Source: Paenibacillus tengchongensis
Lineage (GTDB): Bacteria; Bacillota; Bacilli; Paenibacillales; Paenibacillaceae
Direction of reading: 5' to 3'
NCBI RefSeq assembly: GCF_008973665.1
Contig: NZ_WACP01000001.1
Span: 620,001-684,000, forward strand
DNA length: 64,000 nucleotides
The notes beneath the pieces are model-generated. The model searched no databases. It was not told the origin of the DNA and saw only the letters and a program-made list of their open reading frames with translations. The position numbers were made by a program, and so were the translations under genes. This document shows, piece after piece, positions 26,989-36,340 of this stretch. Positions within the stretch are counted from its first letter, which is position 1; every line of letters starts with the position of its first letter.

Positions 26989-27183
26989 CACTGCTCTCTA
27001 TTCACTACTGTCTATCCACTGCTCTCTATTCACTGCTCTCTATTCACTACTGTCTATCCACTACTCTCTATTCACTGCTCTCTATTCACTATTCCCTACC
27101 CTTACTCACACTCAGTCCCACGCCCAACTCCCTACTCCCTACTCCCAACTCTCTACTCTCTACTCTCTACTCTCTACTCTCTA
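26989..27183. repeat. Simple-sequence tract: 14-bp then 7-bp tandem repeats
   Basis: Eight 14-bp units of the type CACTGCTCTCTATT run from 26989 to 27100. From 27123 a 7-bp repeat continues as CCCAACT/CCCTACT, then CTCTACT. On the minus strand the stretch 27123-27146 reads GGG-N4-GGG-N4-GGG-N4-GGG, a canonical G-quadruplex pattern. The tract lies between the importer terminator and the GH42 start at 26866, on the coding strand of that gene. Confidence 0.85.
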
Positions 27184-27221
27184 CGCCCAGTATACCGCAG
27201 GTCCCCTATCCGCCGATAACC

Positions 27222-27272
27222 AAAAGCGCCCCCCGGCTCAGCTCTAATCAAGAGATGAACCGGAAGGCGCTC
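27222..27272 (-). terminator. Terminator after the sugar-binding protein gene
   Basis: On the minus strand AGCGCC-TTCCGGTTCA pairs with TGAGCCGG-GGGGCGCT and is followed by TTTTGG. The stop of the binding protein is at 27346. Confidence 0.62.
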
Positions 27273-27345
27273 CGCGAATCCACTTTTTCCAAACTACCTA
27301 CTTATTATTGTCTCTATATATTGTCTCTATATGCCCGGTTGCTGC

Positions 27346-28653
27346 TTATTTCTTCAGCTTGTCCCAAGCGGCTTGCATGGCTGTTTCCCAGCCGGCTTCG
27401 TCCACTTTGTCCGCGATCAGCTGCTGGATCACGCTGGCGAACTCTTGAGTTACACCATCAGGGAATTTAGAGGACTGCAGTCCGTATACTTTGCCTTCCT
27501 GTACATAGTTCCATACGTCGGAACCCAGATCGCCAATGTCTTCAGGGTTGGCTTCGATGGTCGACAGAGCCGGGATGAACTTCCACTTCTTCGTGATGTA
27601 TTCTTTACCCATGTCGGAAGTTACGAGCCAGTTCAGGAAGGTCTTAGCTTCTTCTTTAGAAGCGGAGTCCTTGTTGACTACCAGGTTAGCCGGGATACCA
27701 ACGGTCATCTTGTCGTTCTTCTCGGCATCTTCATTGATCGGCATAGGGAACATACCGATGTTCATGTCCGGAGTGATGTTGTCGACCAGTGTCTGTGCCC
27801 AGTTGCCTTCCTGCATCATCGCTACTTCACCATTGGCAAACATAGCCAGGTGAGTATTGGCGTCAGTGGTCAGCGGGTTCTTTTGGCCATATTCTACAGT
27901 CAGCTTGAGCAGGTTGCTCCAGTCTTTAAATACCGGGTTGCCTACGATGGAGGCTGTTCCGCCGTTCAGTCCGGCGATGAATTCATCCACATTGTCCTGC
28001 TGTGCAAAAGCTACGCTGATGCCCTGGTTACCCAGCAGCCACCATTCCTGGTACGCGTTGCCGAAAGGAATAACGTCGATCGCCTGCAGCTTCTTCGCAG
28101 CTTCTTCCAGTTCAGACAAGGTCTTCGGAGTTTCAGTGATGCCTGCTTTTTCAAACAGGTCCTTGTTGTATACATAGCCGATACCTTCAAGGTTCATTGG
28201 CATACCGTAGGTTTTGCCGTCCTTGGTCATCGGTTCTGCAGCCAAAGGAATCAGATCCTTCACCCAAGGCTGGTCGGAGAGGTCTTCCAGCTTGTCGCCC
28301 CACAGATCCATTTCGGCATAACCACCGTTGGAGAAAATGTCAGGAGCGTCGCCGGAAGCGAATTTCGTCTTCAGGGCAGCCGCATAGTCGGCACCGCCGC
28401 CGACAGTCTGGATGTCGAGCTTGATGTTCGGATATTCTTTTTCGAATTCAACCTTCAGTTCATTGAGGCCTTCGACGATTTCCGTCTTAAACTGGAAAAT
28501 CTTAACCGTTTTAGTTTCGCCGCCGGCATTGCCAGCGCTTCCATTTTGTGCGTTATTAGAAGCATTATTGGTATTGTTGCCGCCGCATGCCGCGAGGACA
28601 ACCGACATCAGCATGACGCTGGACAGCATAACTGCAGAGCGTTTCTTCATCAT
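27346..28653 (-). CDS. ABC sugar importer, solute-binding lipoprotein
   Basis: A family-1 extracellular solute-binding protein of 435 residues. The signal MMKKRSAVMLSSVMLMSVV leads into lipobox LAACGG; an Asn/Gly-rich linker follows, then the periplasmic-binding fold (VKIFQFKTEIVEGLNEL, FASGDAPDIFSNGGYAEM, YGMPMNLEGIGYVYNKDLFEKAG, read in parts, and GEVAMMQEGNW). These blocks are those of oligosaccharide binders. It would sit on the outer membrane face and hand the sugar to the two permeases encoded upstream. Unusually, it is the last gene after both permeases. No ATPase gene is present, so it likely shares a general MsmX-type ATPase, as is common for such importers in Firmicutes. GGGGGAAACACAA precedes the ATG. 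Confidence 0.93.
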   Translation of the reverse strand: MMKKRSAVMLSSVMLMSVVLAACGGNNTNNASNNAQNGSAGNAGGETKTVKIFQFKTEIVEGLNELKVEFEKEYPNIKLDIQTVGGGADYAAALKTKFASGDAPDIFSNGGYAEMDLWGDKLEDLSDQPWVKDLIPLAAEPMTKDGKTYGMPMNLEGIGYVYNKDLFEKAGITETPKTLSELEEAAKKLQAIDVIPFGNAYQEWWLLGNQGISVAFAQQDNVDEFIAGLNGGTASIVGNPVFKDWSNLLKLTVEYGQKNPLTTDANTHLAMFANGEVAMMQEGNWAQTLVDNITPDMNIGMFPMPINEDAEKNDKMTVGIPANLVVNKDSASKEEAKTFLNWLVTSDMGKEYITKKWKFIPALSTIEANPEDIGDLGSDVWNYVQEGKVYGLQSSKFPDGVTQEFASVIQQLIADKVDEAGWETAMQAAWDKLKK

Positions 28654-28730
28654 TTGTGTTTCCCCCTTAATTGTGTTTGCTTGCCTTATAAAAAGATATA
28701 GAGCTTATATGGTGGAACGGGGGCCCGGTG

Positions 28731-29561
28731 TTAACCTTTCACCGAGCCGGCCGCAATACCCTCAACAATGTAACGTTGCATGAACAGATAGAAGACTACA
28801 ATTGGAGCAACTCCGAGTGTCAGCGCCGGAAGCGCCATATCCCATTGCTTCGTGTATTGTCCGAAGAACGAGAAGGTTGCCAGCGGAATGGTCCGCAGCT
28901 CCGGTGCCTGCAGAATCAGGGACGGAAGTAGGTAGTCATTCCAGATGCCGAGCGCGTTCAGGACGATGATCGTCATGAGCATCGGCTTGAGCAGCGGAAG
29001 CACGATCCGGAAGAATACCGTCAGCGGATTACAGCCGTCAACGGTTGCCGCTTCTTCAATCTCCAGAGGTACAGATTTGATGAACCCGTGGAACAGGAAG
29101 ATGGCCATCGGGATACTCAGACCCAGGTTGGTCATGAGAAGACCCGGAATGGAGTTGTTTACGCCCAGGACGTTAACGACCTGCAGAATCGGAATCATGA
29201 TCGTCTGGAACGGAACCACCATCGCCGCCACGAACAGCAGCAGCAGGAAACGGTTGAACTTCGAGTCGGCCCGCACCATGCGGTACGCTGCCATAGCTGC
29301 GAACAGGGCAATCAGGATTACGCTGATAACAGTAATGATAATCGAGTTCCGGAACGCTTCCGAGAACCGGGCCAGCTTCCAGGCCTGCGAGTAGTTGGAC
29401 CAGATGAATTCGGTCGGCCAGGCCGCCGCATTGCTGAGAATCTCACCAAACGATTTCACCGAGTTGGCGAGCAGGAAATAGAATGGCGACAGGAACAGCA
29501 GGGCAAGGAGAATCATAATGATTTCCAGGCCAAAGTTCCATCTTTTGCCTTCTTCCTTCAT
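28731..29561 (-). CDS. ABC sugar importer permease (MalG/AraQ type)
   Basis: An inner-membrane permease of 276 residues with about six spans. The EAA loop that contacts the ATPase reads EIEEAATVDGCNPLTVFFRI. The C-terminus RYIVEGIAAGSVKG is typical of this subunit class. Its start overlaps the stop of the other permease by one base (TAATG), so the two are translationally coupled. It works as a heterodimer with that permease and the binding protein encoded downstream. Confidence 0.93.
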   Translation of the reverse strand: MKEEGKRWNFGLEIIMILLALLFLSPFYFLLANSVKSFGEILSNAAAWPTEFIWSNYSQAWKLARFSEAFRNSIIITVISVILIALFAAMAAYRMVRADSKFNRFLLLLFVAAMVVPFQTIMIPILQVVNVLGVNNSIPGLLMTNLGLSIPMAIFLFHGFIKSVPLEIEEAATVDGCNPLTVFFRIVLPLLKPMLMTIIVLNALGIWNDYLLPSLILQAPELRTIPLATFSFFGQYTKQWDMALPALTLGVAPIVVFYLFMQRYIVEGIAAGSVKG

Positions 29562-30442
29562 TACGCTTCAACCTCCTTGCTCTTGGTCACCCGGACCTGA
29601 ATGACAGTGATGATGGCGACGATGACGAAGAACAGCAGCGCTTTCGCCGTACCCAGACCATATCGGTTATTCAGGAACGCTTCATTATAGATGTTCATCG
29701 CTACAGATTCGGTCGATTTAAACGGTCCGCCTTTCGTCAGGGAAAGGTTCAGGTCGAACATCTTGAAGGACCAGGAGATGGCGAGGAACAAGCCTACAGT
29801 AACAGCCGGCATAATGAGCGGAACGATAATGCTGCGGAGCACCTGCCCGCGGGAGGCACCGTCGATTTCCGCCGCTTCCAGCACTTCCTTGGAGACGTTG
29901 TTCAGCGAAGCGATGTAGATAACCATCAGGTAACCGGAAGACTGCCATACGAACACCATGACGATTGCCCAGAAGCCGGTAGTCGCATCGCCGAGCCACG
30001 GAAGATTAAAGAAGGACCAGCCCGTAAGATCGCCCATCGTGGCGAAACCTTTGATGAAGATGAACTGCCATATAAAACCAAGCAACAAGCCCCCGATTAC
30101 GTTAGGCATAAAGAAGATGGTGCGGAGCATATTGCGTGTTTTTAATGCTTTGGTTAAAAAATAGGCCAGGAAAAAGCCTACTACGTTGGTCAGTACAACC
30201 CCGAGCACAGTGAACCGCACTGTAAACCAGAAGGATGACCAGAAATCCGGATCATTGGTGAAGATCATTTTAAAATTGTCAAAGCCTACCCAGGCTACGT
30301 TGCCGGATACGCCGTTCCAGTCGGTGAAGGAATAGTACATCCCCATCACAAACGGAATAATCATGACCACAGTGAAAAACAATACTGCCGGGCCAACGAA
30401 GAAAAGCTGCTGACCGAATTGAGACGACTTCGAGCCGCGCAT
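29561..30442 (-). CDS. ABC sugar importer permease (MalF/UgpA type)
   Basis: The partner permease, about 293 residues with six spans. FFVGPAVLFFTVVMIIPF begins the first helix, MYYSFTDWNG is the usual first external loop, and the EAA loop is VLEAAEIDGASRGQVLRSI. The ATG at 30442 has AAAGGGGGG about 9 bases upstream; an in-frame GTG at 30472 overlaps that site. It is the first gene of the importer operon and diverges from the yesM/yesN pair, whose products probably regulate it. Confidence 0.92.
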   Translation of the reverse strand: MRGSKSSQFGQQLFFVGPAVLFFTVVMIIPFVMGMYYSFTDWNGVSGNVAWVGFDNFKMIFTNDPDFWSSFWFTVRFTVLGVVLTNVVGFFLAYFLTKALKTRNMLRTIFFMPNVIGGLLLGFIWQFIFIKGFATMGDLTGWSFFNLPWLGDATTGFWAIVMVFVWQSSGYLMVIYIASLNNVSKEVLEAAEIDGASRGQVLRSIIVPLIMPAVTVGLFLAISWSFKMFDLNLSLTKGGPFKSTESVAMNIYNEAFLNNRYGLGTAKALLFFVIVAIITVIQVRVTKSKEVEA

Positions 30443-30535
30443 TTTACCCGTCCCCCCCTTTCTTTTACTCACTTACTTGTTTATCATCTAAGGATATTAT
30501 CACTTTTTTTGCAGACCGCTTACACCGACGCAAGT

Positions 30536-30561
30536 GATCGATAAGGTGTAAAATATTGATC
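30536..30561. promoter_or_regulatory. Inverted repeat in the yesM-importer divergent spacer
   Basis: GATCGATA (30536-30543) and TATTGATC (30554-30561) form an imperfect dyad centred 30 bp before the YesM-like start and about 105 bp from the importer start. It is a candidate site for the AraC-type response regulator encoded downstream. Confidence 0.35.
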
Positions 30562-30578
30562 GGATGTGACAAAATACG

Positions 30579-32423
30579 ATGAAATGGAACAATATTCGCA
30601 CCAAACTGATTGTTTTTTTACTCCTCCCGACACTGATTTGTATTATGGCTACGATGATAATCAACTATTCTTATACGACGGCCTCCCTGCGCACGAGGGC
30701 GGTCGACGAGAATAAGAATCTGCTGTTCCAGGGAGCCCAGAATATCGGCAGCCTGATCGAGGAAATCGACCGGCTCTCCCTGATCGTCTACTCTGATTCG
30801 GATCTGTACCGTCTGCTTGAAGTGGGGTCTGACGATTCCTCCGCCAATGCCCGCATTTATTCGTCGCTCAACTATATTTCCTCCTCGAATCCTGATATTT
30901 CCCGGGTGTATCTGTATGGCGTCAAAGACAGCAAAGCCACCCTGCTGGCCCGCGACTCCACGCCCAAGCGCTGGCAGGGCATTCCGGCCTACCCCGATTC
31001 CAAGGTGACGGCGGAGCATCCGGTGTCCATTCAGACCACCCATCTCAGCCACAGCTACGGGCTAAACTTTCTCATTCCGCAGCTCCCGGAGGAGCAGGTC
31101 TTCACCCTGCACCGCCGGATCGAGCAGGTTCCCTCTACGAATGAGCTCGGTTATTTGTCGATTGATGTCAAGCTAAAAGCGCTCACGGATATTATCGATC
31201 AAATGTATGAGCAGAATCAGGAGAATGTCTATCTGGTCGACGACAGCGGCGCGCTGGTCTACAGCCACCATGCGGACGAGCTCGGCCAGCCGCTGAATGC
31301 GGCCTGGTACGATAAGAGAATCAGCACAGCCGGTCCTCAGATGCAGGGCTATTTTGAAGAAAACAGCTCGGTGTTTATTTATCAGAAGCTTGAGGTGCCC
31401 GGCCAGAGCTGGACGCTGGTAAAGCAGATTCCCGGCTCCTACCTGTTCCGTGAAGCCAAAGAGGCGGCGACGATCAATATCCTGCTGCTGGCGCTGCTCA
31501 TGGTGATGATTACTGCACTGACCGTCATTATTTCCTTCCGTTTCACCGCGCCGATCAAGCAGCTCACCCGATACATGAACCAGGTGCAGACCGGGAATCT
31601 GGAGGTGGAGATCCGTCCGGCGGGGAGTGACGAAATCGGTGTGCTGACCGAGCATTTCCGGCGCATGATGGACACGATTAATAACCTGATTTTGCGAGAA
31701 TACCGGCTGGAGCTCTCGAACAAGACCAACGAGCTGCGGGCGCTGCAGGCCCAGATCAACCCGCATTTCCTGAACAATACGCTGCAGATTATCGGCACTC
31801 TGGCGCTCGAGCTGAAGGTTCCGCAAATCTATGCCCTGCTCTCGGCTCTGGCCAAAATGATGCGCTACAGCATGCACAACGATGAGAAGATCGTAACGAT
31901 CCAGAATGAGCTGGATCATGTGAAGGCCTATATCGAGCTGCAGAAGGAACGTTTTGAAAATAAGTTCGCTTTCCGCTACGATATGGAAGAGCCGCTGCGG
32001 GCGGCGCTGATGCCGAAGATGATTCTGCAGCCGATCGTCGAAAATTATTTCAAGCACGGCTTTCATCTTTCCCGCAGCGACGGCTGGATCGAAATTACTG
32101 CCGCCAGGCTGGAGTCGGGCCGGATGGAGATTCTGATCCGCAACAACGGGCAGTCCATTCCCCCGGAGCGGCTGGAAGCACTGCGGCAGGAGCTGGAGCA
32201 GGCCGGTCCGCTGGATATTGACGCGCTGAAGGACCCGGTGCCTGCCCGTGAGGGCGAGATCAGACTCAGCGCTCCGGGGGCCGGCATCGGCTTGTCCAAC
32301 GTGCTTGCGCGGCTGCGGCTGGTATGCGGGGACGATGCTCTGCTGCAGGTCGATAATATAGACACGGGCGGCGTTGCCGTCCGGCTGGAATTTGAAATCA
32401 TGATGGAGAGTGAACGGATATGA
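30579..32423 (+). CDS. YesM-type sensor histidine kinase
   Basis: A membrane sensor kinase of 614 residues. A span at residues 8-30 and another near 298-322 flank a large extracytoplasmic sensor with dCache-like features (SLIEEIDRLSLIVYSDSDL, LGYLSIDVKLKALTDII, NVYLVDDSGALVYS). A HAMP segment follows (APIKQLTRYMNQVQTGNLEV), then the His_kinase block ALQAQINPHFLNNTLQII with the histidine near residue 399, LQPIVENYFKHG and GAGIGLSNVLARL. This is the class that senses sugars or their binding proteins. The ATG at 30579 lacks a strong ribosome site. The gene overlaps its partner regulator by 4 bases (ATGA). Confidence 0.93.
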   Translation: MKWNNIRTKLIVFLLLPTLICIMATMIINYSYTTASLRTRAVDENKNLLFQGAQNIGSLIEEIDRLSLIVYSDSDLYRLLEVGSDDSSANARIYSSLNYISSSNPDISRVYLYGVKDSKATLLARDSTPKRWQGIPAYPDSKVTAEHPVSIQTTHLSHSYGLNFLIPQLPEEQVFTLHRRIEQVPSTNELGYLSIDVKLKALTDIIDQMYEQNQENVYLVDDSGALVYSHHADELGQPLNAAWYDKRISTAGPQMQGYFEENSSVFIYQKLEVPGQSWTLVKQIPGSYLFREAKEAATINILLLALLMVMITALTVIISFRFTAPIKQLTRYMNQVQTGNLEVEIRPAGSDEIGVLTEHFRRMMDTINNLILREYRLELSNKTNELRALQAQINPHFLNNTLQIIGTLALELKVPQIYALLSALAKMMRYSMHNDEKIVTIQNELDHVKAYIELQKERFENKFAFRYDMEEPLRAALMPKMILQPIVENYFKHGFHLSRSDGWIEITAARLESGRMEILIRNNGQSIPPERLEALRQELEQAGPLDIDALKDPVPAREGEIRLSAPGAGIGLSNVLARLRLVCGDDALLQVDNIDTGGVAVRLEFEIMMESERI

Positions 32424-34054
32424 AGGCGCTGATCGTGGATGATGAAGCGAGAGTAAGAAAGGCGGTGCGGCTGCTCGTCGATTGGGAGGCGCACCAGATT
32501 GGGGAGATTCTGGAGGCGGGCAGCGGCAACGAGGCGATTGAAATCATCCGCGAGGCCAAGCCGGCGCTGGTCATTATGGATATGATGATGGATTCCGGCA
32601 ACGGCATTGAGCTGATGACCTGGGTCGATGAATTCGCCGGCAACACCAAATTCATTGTGGTCAGCGGCCATAATGATTTTGACTTTGTACGCCAGACGGT
32701 CCGCCATGGCGGCATTGATTATATCCTGAAGCCGATTGAGCATGAGGCGATCAACCTTGCCGTGTCCAAGGCAGTGGCCGCCTGGCGGACGGAAGAGGAA
32801 GAGCGCCGCCAGCACCAGAAGCAGAACATCCGGCTGAATGAGATCACGCCGATCTACGGCGAGAAGCTGCTCTCGGCCCTGATCCATGATCCCGTCGTGG
32901 CCGAGTCCTCGCTGCGCCGGCTTGTCGCCGAGGGCGTCATCCCGGCGCCCGCCCGGTCTTCACGGCTGATCCTGATTCAGACCGACAGCGGGAACAACCA
33001 GCTCCTGAAGCGGTTCGGCGGCGACAGCGAGCTGCTGTATTATGCCATTGTCAACATCTGTAACGAGTTTCTGCAGCCGCAGAACAAGGGCATTGCCTTC
33101 CGGTATTGGGGCGGCATCCCGGAGATCGCCATTCTGCTGTGGGAGGTGCAGGATTCCGTCAGCGAGCTTATTGCCCGGATTAACCAGGGCTTATACCAGA
33201 CACTGCAGCTGCGTATGCATTTCGGAGTCAGTACGGTAGGCAATCTGCCCTCCGGACTGCACAGGCAGCGCCAGGAAGCCGCAGAAGCACTGCTGCGCCG
33301 CAACCTGCTGCAGCAGGAGGAATATTGCCACCTTCCCGCTGCGGCTGCCGAAGCTGCCGCACACGGGCAGGGCACTCCGGCGATCTTCGCCGATGTGCAG
33401 GAGGAATGGAAGGTCGCGGTCATCAGCGGCAGCCGGGAGGCCATTACCGCTGCCTCCGAGCGCTGGACCCATGAGCTGGAAAGCGGCGGGGTCATCACCC
33501 CCGAGATGCTCGGCAGCTGGAAGGCCGACATTCTGACCTTCCGCTCCCGGCTGGTACGGGAGATCCTCGGCGCCCAGGCGGACAGCGCGCTCTCCGAGCT
33601 GGAGCAGGGCGACCCGGAGCATCCCGCGCCTTATCCCGGCGGCTACTCCTTCTCCCAGTTCGCCTGGCGCGACTGGTCCCTGAGCCTGCTGCTGCGTCTC
33701 GCGCAGGTACTCGCCGAGCGCAGCGTCAAGGAACGCAATCCGATGACCGAGATCGTAAAATATATCGAGCAGAATTACCCGTCCGAGCTCTCCCTGCAGG
33801 AGGTCGCCGGCAAGTTCTTCGTCAGCCGCGAATACGTCTCGCGCAAATTCAAGCAGGAGTTCGGCATTAACTTCTCCGACTACATCGTCCAGGTGCGGAT
33901 CGAGAAGGCCAAGCTGCTGCTGCAGAACCCCAACCTGAAGCTGGCCCAGATCGCTGAAATGGTTGGCGTCCATGACGTGAAGTATTTCAGCAAGGTGTTC
34001 AAGAAGCAGGCCGGGGTCACGCCGAAGGAGTACCGGGGGCGGGTAGGGCTTTAA
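32420..34054 (+). CDS. YesN-type response regulator with AraC DNA-binding domain
   Basis: The partner of the YesM-like kinase, 544 residues. The receiver domain (residues 1-120) has VDDEARVRKAV, the phosphoacceptor D55 in VIMDMMMDSGNG and YILKPIEHEA. The middle (about 150-430) is the variable region of YesN proteins with little recognisable fold. The AraC domain at about 440-544 contains LQEVAGKFFVSREYVSRKF and LAQIAEMVGVHDVKYFSKVF, ending KKQAGVTPKEYR. It should activate the divergent importer operon and possibly the GH42 gene beyond it. A GC-rich 26-bp tandem repeat begins 8 bases after the stop. Confidence 0.93.
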   Translation: MKALIVDDEARVRKAVRLLVDWEAHQIGEILEAGSGNEAIEIIREAKPALVIMDMMMDSGNGIELMTWVDEFAGNTKFIVVSGHNDFDFVRQTVRHGGIDYILKPIEHEAINLAVSKAVAAWRTEEEERRQHQKQNIRLNEITPIYGEKLLSALIHDPVVAESSLRRLVAEGVIPAPARSSRLILIQTDSGNNQLLKRFGGDSELLYYAIVNICNEFLQPQNKGIAFRYWGGIPEIAILLWEVQDSVSELIARINQGLYQTLQLRMHFGVSTVGNLPSGLHRQRQEAAEALLRRNLLQQEEYCHLPAAAAEAAAHGQGTPAIFADVQEEWKVAVISGSREAITAASERWTHELESGGVITPEMLGSWKADILTFRSRLVREILGAQADSALSELEQGDPEHPAPYPGGYSFSQFAWRDWSLSLLLRLAQVLAERSVKERNPMTEIVKYIEQNYPSELSLQEVAGKFFVSREYVSRKFKQEFGINFSDYIVQVRIEKAKLLLQNPNLKLAQIAEMVGVHDVKYFSKVFKKQAGVTPKEYRGRVGL

Positions 34055-34061
34055 GGCCCAG

Positions 34062-34165
34062 CCGCAGGGTCCGGACGGCGCGGCTGGCCGCAGGGACCGG
34101 GCGGCGCGGCTGGCCGCAGGGTCCGGGCGGCGCGGCTGGCCGCAGGGTCCGGGCGGCGTGAGCTG
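34062..34165. repeat. GC-rich 26-bp tandem repeat, four units
   Basis: Four copies of a unit beginning CCGCAGGGTCCGGRCGGCG and ending CGGCTGG start at 34062, 34088, 34114 and 34140; the last diverges at its end. They start 8 bp past the yesN stop. The following 270 bp, to 34430, hold only a small palindrome TTACGGACCGTAA (34276-34288) and no gene. Confidence 0.85.
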
Positions 34166-34430
34166 TAATCGCCGGGTTCGGGTTAGTTCAAGCCCGCCGT
34201 CTTACCATTCTGTCATTAGTGGCGGACCGAACCAGGGATGCCACCGCTGATAACCTGCATACGTCCCACGGCTCCTTACGGACCGTAAAGCCTTTATTTC
34301 GGGAAAATAGCCGGATTATCGGACCCGGATGACCTTATTCCTGCTAGCCAAAACAATAATTATCGTCATCTGAGTCCGTTACGGTAGAACGCCGCCGCCA
34401 TTGATCTCACTAACACCATACTAGTACACT

Positions 34431-34525
34431 GACCAAATCAAATCTAAGGACGATATGTGCGGACATCTCCGGTCCTTATCTGCAAGTTTATGGGGTGTAG
34501 CTACAACTTGATGTGCTCAAGGTGC
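34431..34525. repeat. About 100-bp module, left copy, flanking element C
   Basis: Starts GACCAAATCAAATCTAAGGA and ends at the first base of element C. It is a diverged direct copy of 34718-34815. Shared blocks include CAAATCTAAGGAC, TATGTGC, ATCTCC and TAGCT-CAA-TT. Confidence 0.65.
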
Positions 34526-34710
34526 TAGTTCGATTTTCGTTACTTAAATTCTCATTATTTCTGGTTAGCTGCAGTCTAGTTCGATAATCGCCACTTAATA
34601 TCGATGGAAGTGATGACGGGTGCGAATTTTGGTCAAATTAGATGACGAAAATCAAACTAGAGTTGAAAAATGGCACGGTATAGGCGAAATAAGTGGCGAA
34701 AATCAAATTA
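34526..34710. repeat. Four-motif intergenic repeat element, copy C
   Basis: The 22-bp motif is forward at 34526-34547 and 34577-34598 and inverted at 34638-34659 and 34689-34710, spacings 51, 61 and 51 bp. It lies between the 3' ends of the yesN-like gene and the SGNH esterase gene. It is the only copy flanked on both sides by the roughly 100-bp module. Confidence 0.87.
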
Positions 34711-34717
34711 GTGCAAT

Positions 34718-34815
34718 GACCAAGTCAAATCTAAGGACAGTATGTGCAGATATCTCCAGCTCATACCCGCAAGTTGGATGATGCATAGCTGCAATTTAAT
34801 GCGGCCAAGCACTAG
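34718..34815. repeat. About 100-bp module, right copy, flanking element C
   Basis: Starts GACCAAGTCAAATCTAAGGA and ends GCCAAGCACTAG. It is related to the left copy and to a third copy at 44551-44646, with which it shares TGCAATTTA-ATGCGGCC and a closing CTAG. Confidence 0.65.
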
Positions 34816-34830
34816 GACTTAATATACCAA

Positions 34831-34863
34831 AGAACGCCCGGTTGGAAATTAGCCGGGCGTTCT
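34831..34863 (-). terminator. Hairpin, possible terminator of the SGNH esterase gene
   Basis: AGAACGCCCGG and CCGGGCGTTCT form a perfect 11-bp stem. On the minus strand TTTGG follows, a weak T run. It lies 265 bp after the esterase stop (35128). The bases between show only a small GCAGAC/GTCTGC hairpin and no gene. Confidence 0.4.
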
Positions 34864-35127
34864 ACAAGTAATCTATTATGCCTAAAATCAGCGCTGACAT
34901 CCACTGCTCATTAAAGTTACTGCGCCTGAGCAGCTGCATAATTAAAACACTGCCAGCAGACTTCGTTTATTACGGTCTGCCGGTTACGATCAGTCGTTAC
35001 GTTTGGCAGCATCATCAACAATCAGCCGCCTGATATCCGCCCTTTCTCTGCCTATTGCTACCAGCCATTGTCATGGCCTTAGGCTGCCCACCTTCATCCG
35101 GCACTGACCCTCTACTCTGCTCACCGT

Positions 35128-36306
35128 CTACTTTCCGCTTTCGTACCAGGTCAGGAATGCCTCCGCGACCGCCTTGCCGGCGTCACCGTTCGGGTGCGGG
35201 TCGTATTCGTCACTCATGAACGCGCGGCGGATGCGATGCTCCTGCGGGGCTGGCTCCGACAGGACGGCGGCGATGTCGAACACCCGGTCAACCCCGGCCG
35301 GCGGGCTCCCCAGAATCGTCCGGTTCACCGTGCGCCAGTACGCTTCGCGCTCCTCCACGAAGTTGAACGGCGGCACGGTGCTAAGGATGATCCGGACCGC
35401 CGGGTTTGCCGCTTTGATCTCCGCAATAATATGCGTCAGATCGGCGAGCAGCTCATCGGCCGTCCGTTTGCCGATGTCCAGATCATTGACGCCCAGCACG
35501 ATTAACACCTCATCGCCCTGCTTCGCCTTCTCCAGCCACGGCCCGCCCTCGGCCACATCATAGGCCCGGCCCCACCCGGAGCCGAGATTCCACAGGCCGT
35601 AATCTGCGCCGAGCCCTTCGGCAATGCGCGCTGCCCAATACGTATATTGGTCTTTGGCCGTTCTGACGCCCTGCGTGATCGAGTCGCCCAGGAAGACCAG
35701 CTTCTTCTGCACTTGCTTCATGTATCCGATATAGCTCGGCGCCACCAGCAGCTTATCCGACAGTACGAAGCCTCCGCCGCTCTCACTGTCCGCCAGCTCC
35801 CCTGTAGCATCGTAGCCGCTGACCAGCATGCCTTCTACATTAAACGGCACGCTCGGTCCCGCAGCCGCAGTCCTGATCGTCCAGGTGAACGCCAGGTAAT
35901 GTCCTTCCGGCAGTTCAAGCCGAGCCTCATCGCTCCAGAAAGTTTCACCCGGAGCCACCGTCTTCGCAGCAGCGCCGCCAAACGTAACCGGCACCTGCGA
36001 CCCCGCCGCGACACTGCCATCCGGGTTCATCCCGCCATCGGCCACATACGCCGCTGCAATGCTCCATTCCCCTCCGGGCTGGCTTCCTCTCGCATCCTGA
36101 CCCTGATCCCAGGTCGAGTCCACCGCATTACTGTGCCACAATTTCAGCGTCAGGCTGCCGCCTTCCCTCACCCGGAAGTAGGTCCGGTACGTATGGGTAA
36201 AAGGCTCCGGCGCATTCATAATGAAATTAGCTGCCGTCGAAACGACGGTAGCCGAAGAAAATTCGGTCTCTCCGTATACCCCGCCGCTGTTCATACTAGT
36301 GCTCAC
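35128..36306 (-). CDS. SGNH/GDSL-family hydrolase with N-terminal beta domain
   Basis: A two-domain protein of about 392 residues, probably a carbohydrate acetyl esterase. Residues 1-185 look like a beta-sandwich (YRTYFRVREGGSLTLKLWHS, VPVTFGGAAAKTVAPGETFW). The SGNH domain follows with LVFLGDSITQGVR (serine near residue 206), NLGSGWGRAYD, VLGVNDLDIG and the catalytic Asp/His block DEYDPHPNGDAG near the end. No signal peptide is visible, so it may deacetylate imported oligosaccharides in the cytoplasm. The GTG at 36306 has GGGGGAG 6 bases upstream; an ATG at 36321 overlaps that site. It follows the GH31 gene after a terminator. Confidence 0.82.
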   Translation of the reverse strand: MSTSMNSGGVYGETEFSSATVVSTAANFIMNAPEPFTHTYRTYFRVREGGSLTLKLWHSNAVDSTWDQGQDARGSQPGGEWSIAAAYVADGGMNPDGSVAAGSQVPVTFGGAAAKTVAPGETFWSDEARLELPEGHYLAFTWTIRTAAAGPSVPFNVEGMLVSGYDATGELADSESGGGFVLSDKLLVAPSYIGYMKQVQKKLVFLGDSITQGVRTAKDQYTYWAARIAEGLGADYGLWNLGSGWGRAYDVAEGGPWLEKAKQGDEVLIVLGVNDLDIGKRTADELLADLTHIIAEIKAANPAVRIILSTVPPFNFVEEREAYWRTVNRTILGSPPAGVDRVFDIAAVLSEPAPQEHRIRRAFMSDEYDPHPNGDAGKAVAEAFLTWYESGK

Positions 36307-36340
36307 TGCAATCTCCCCCATCGCTCTTTCTATCCGTTGA

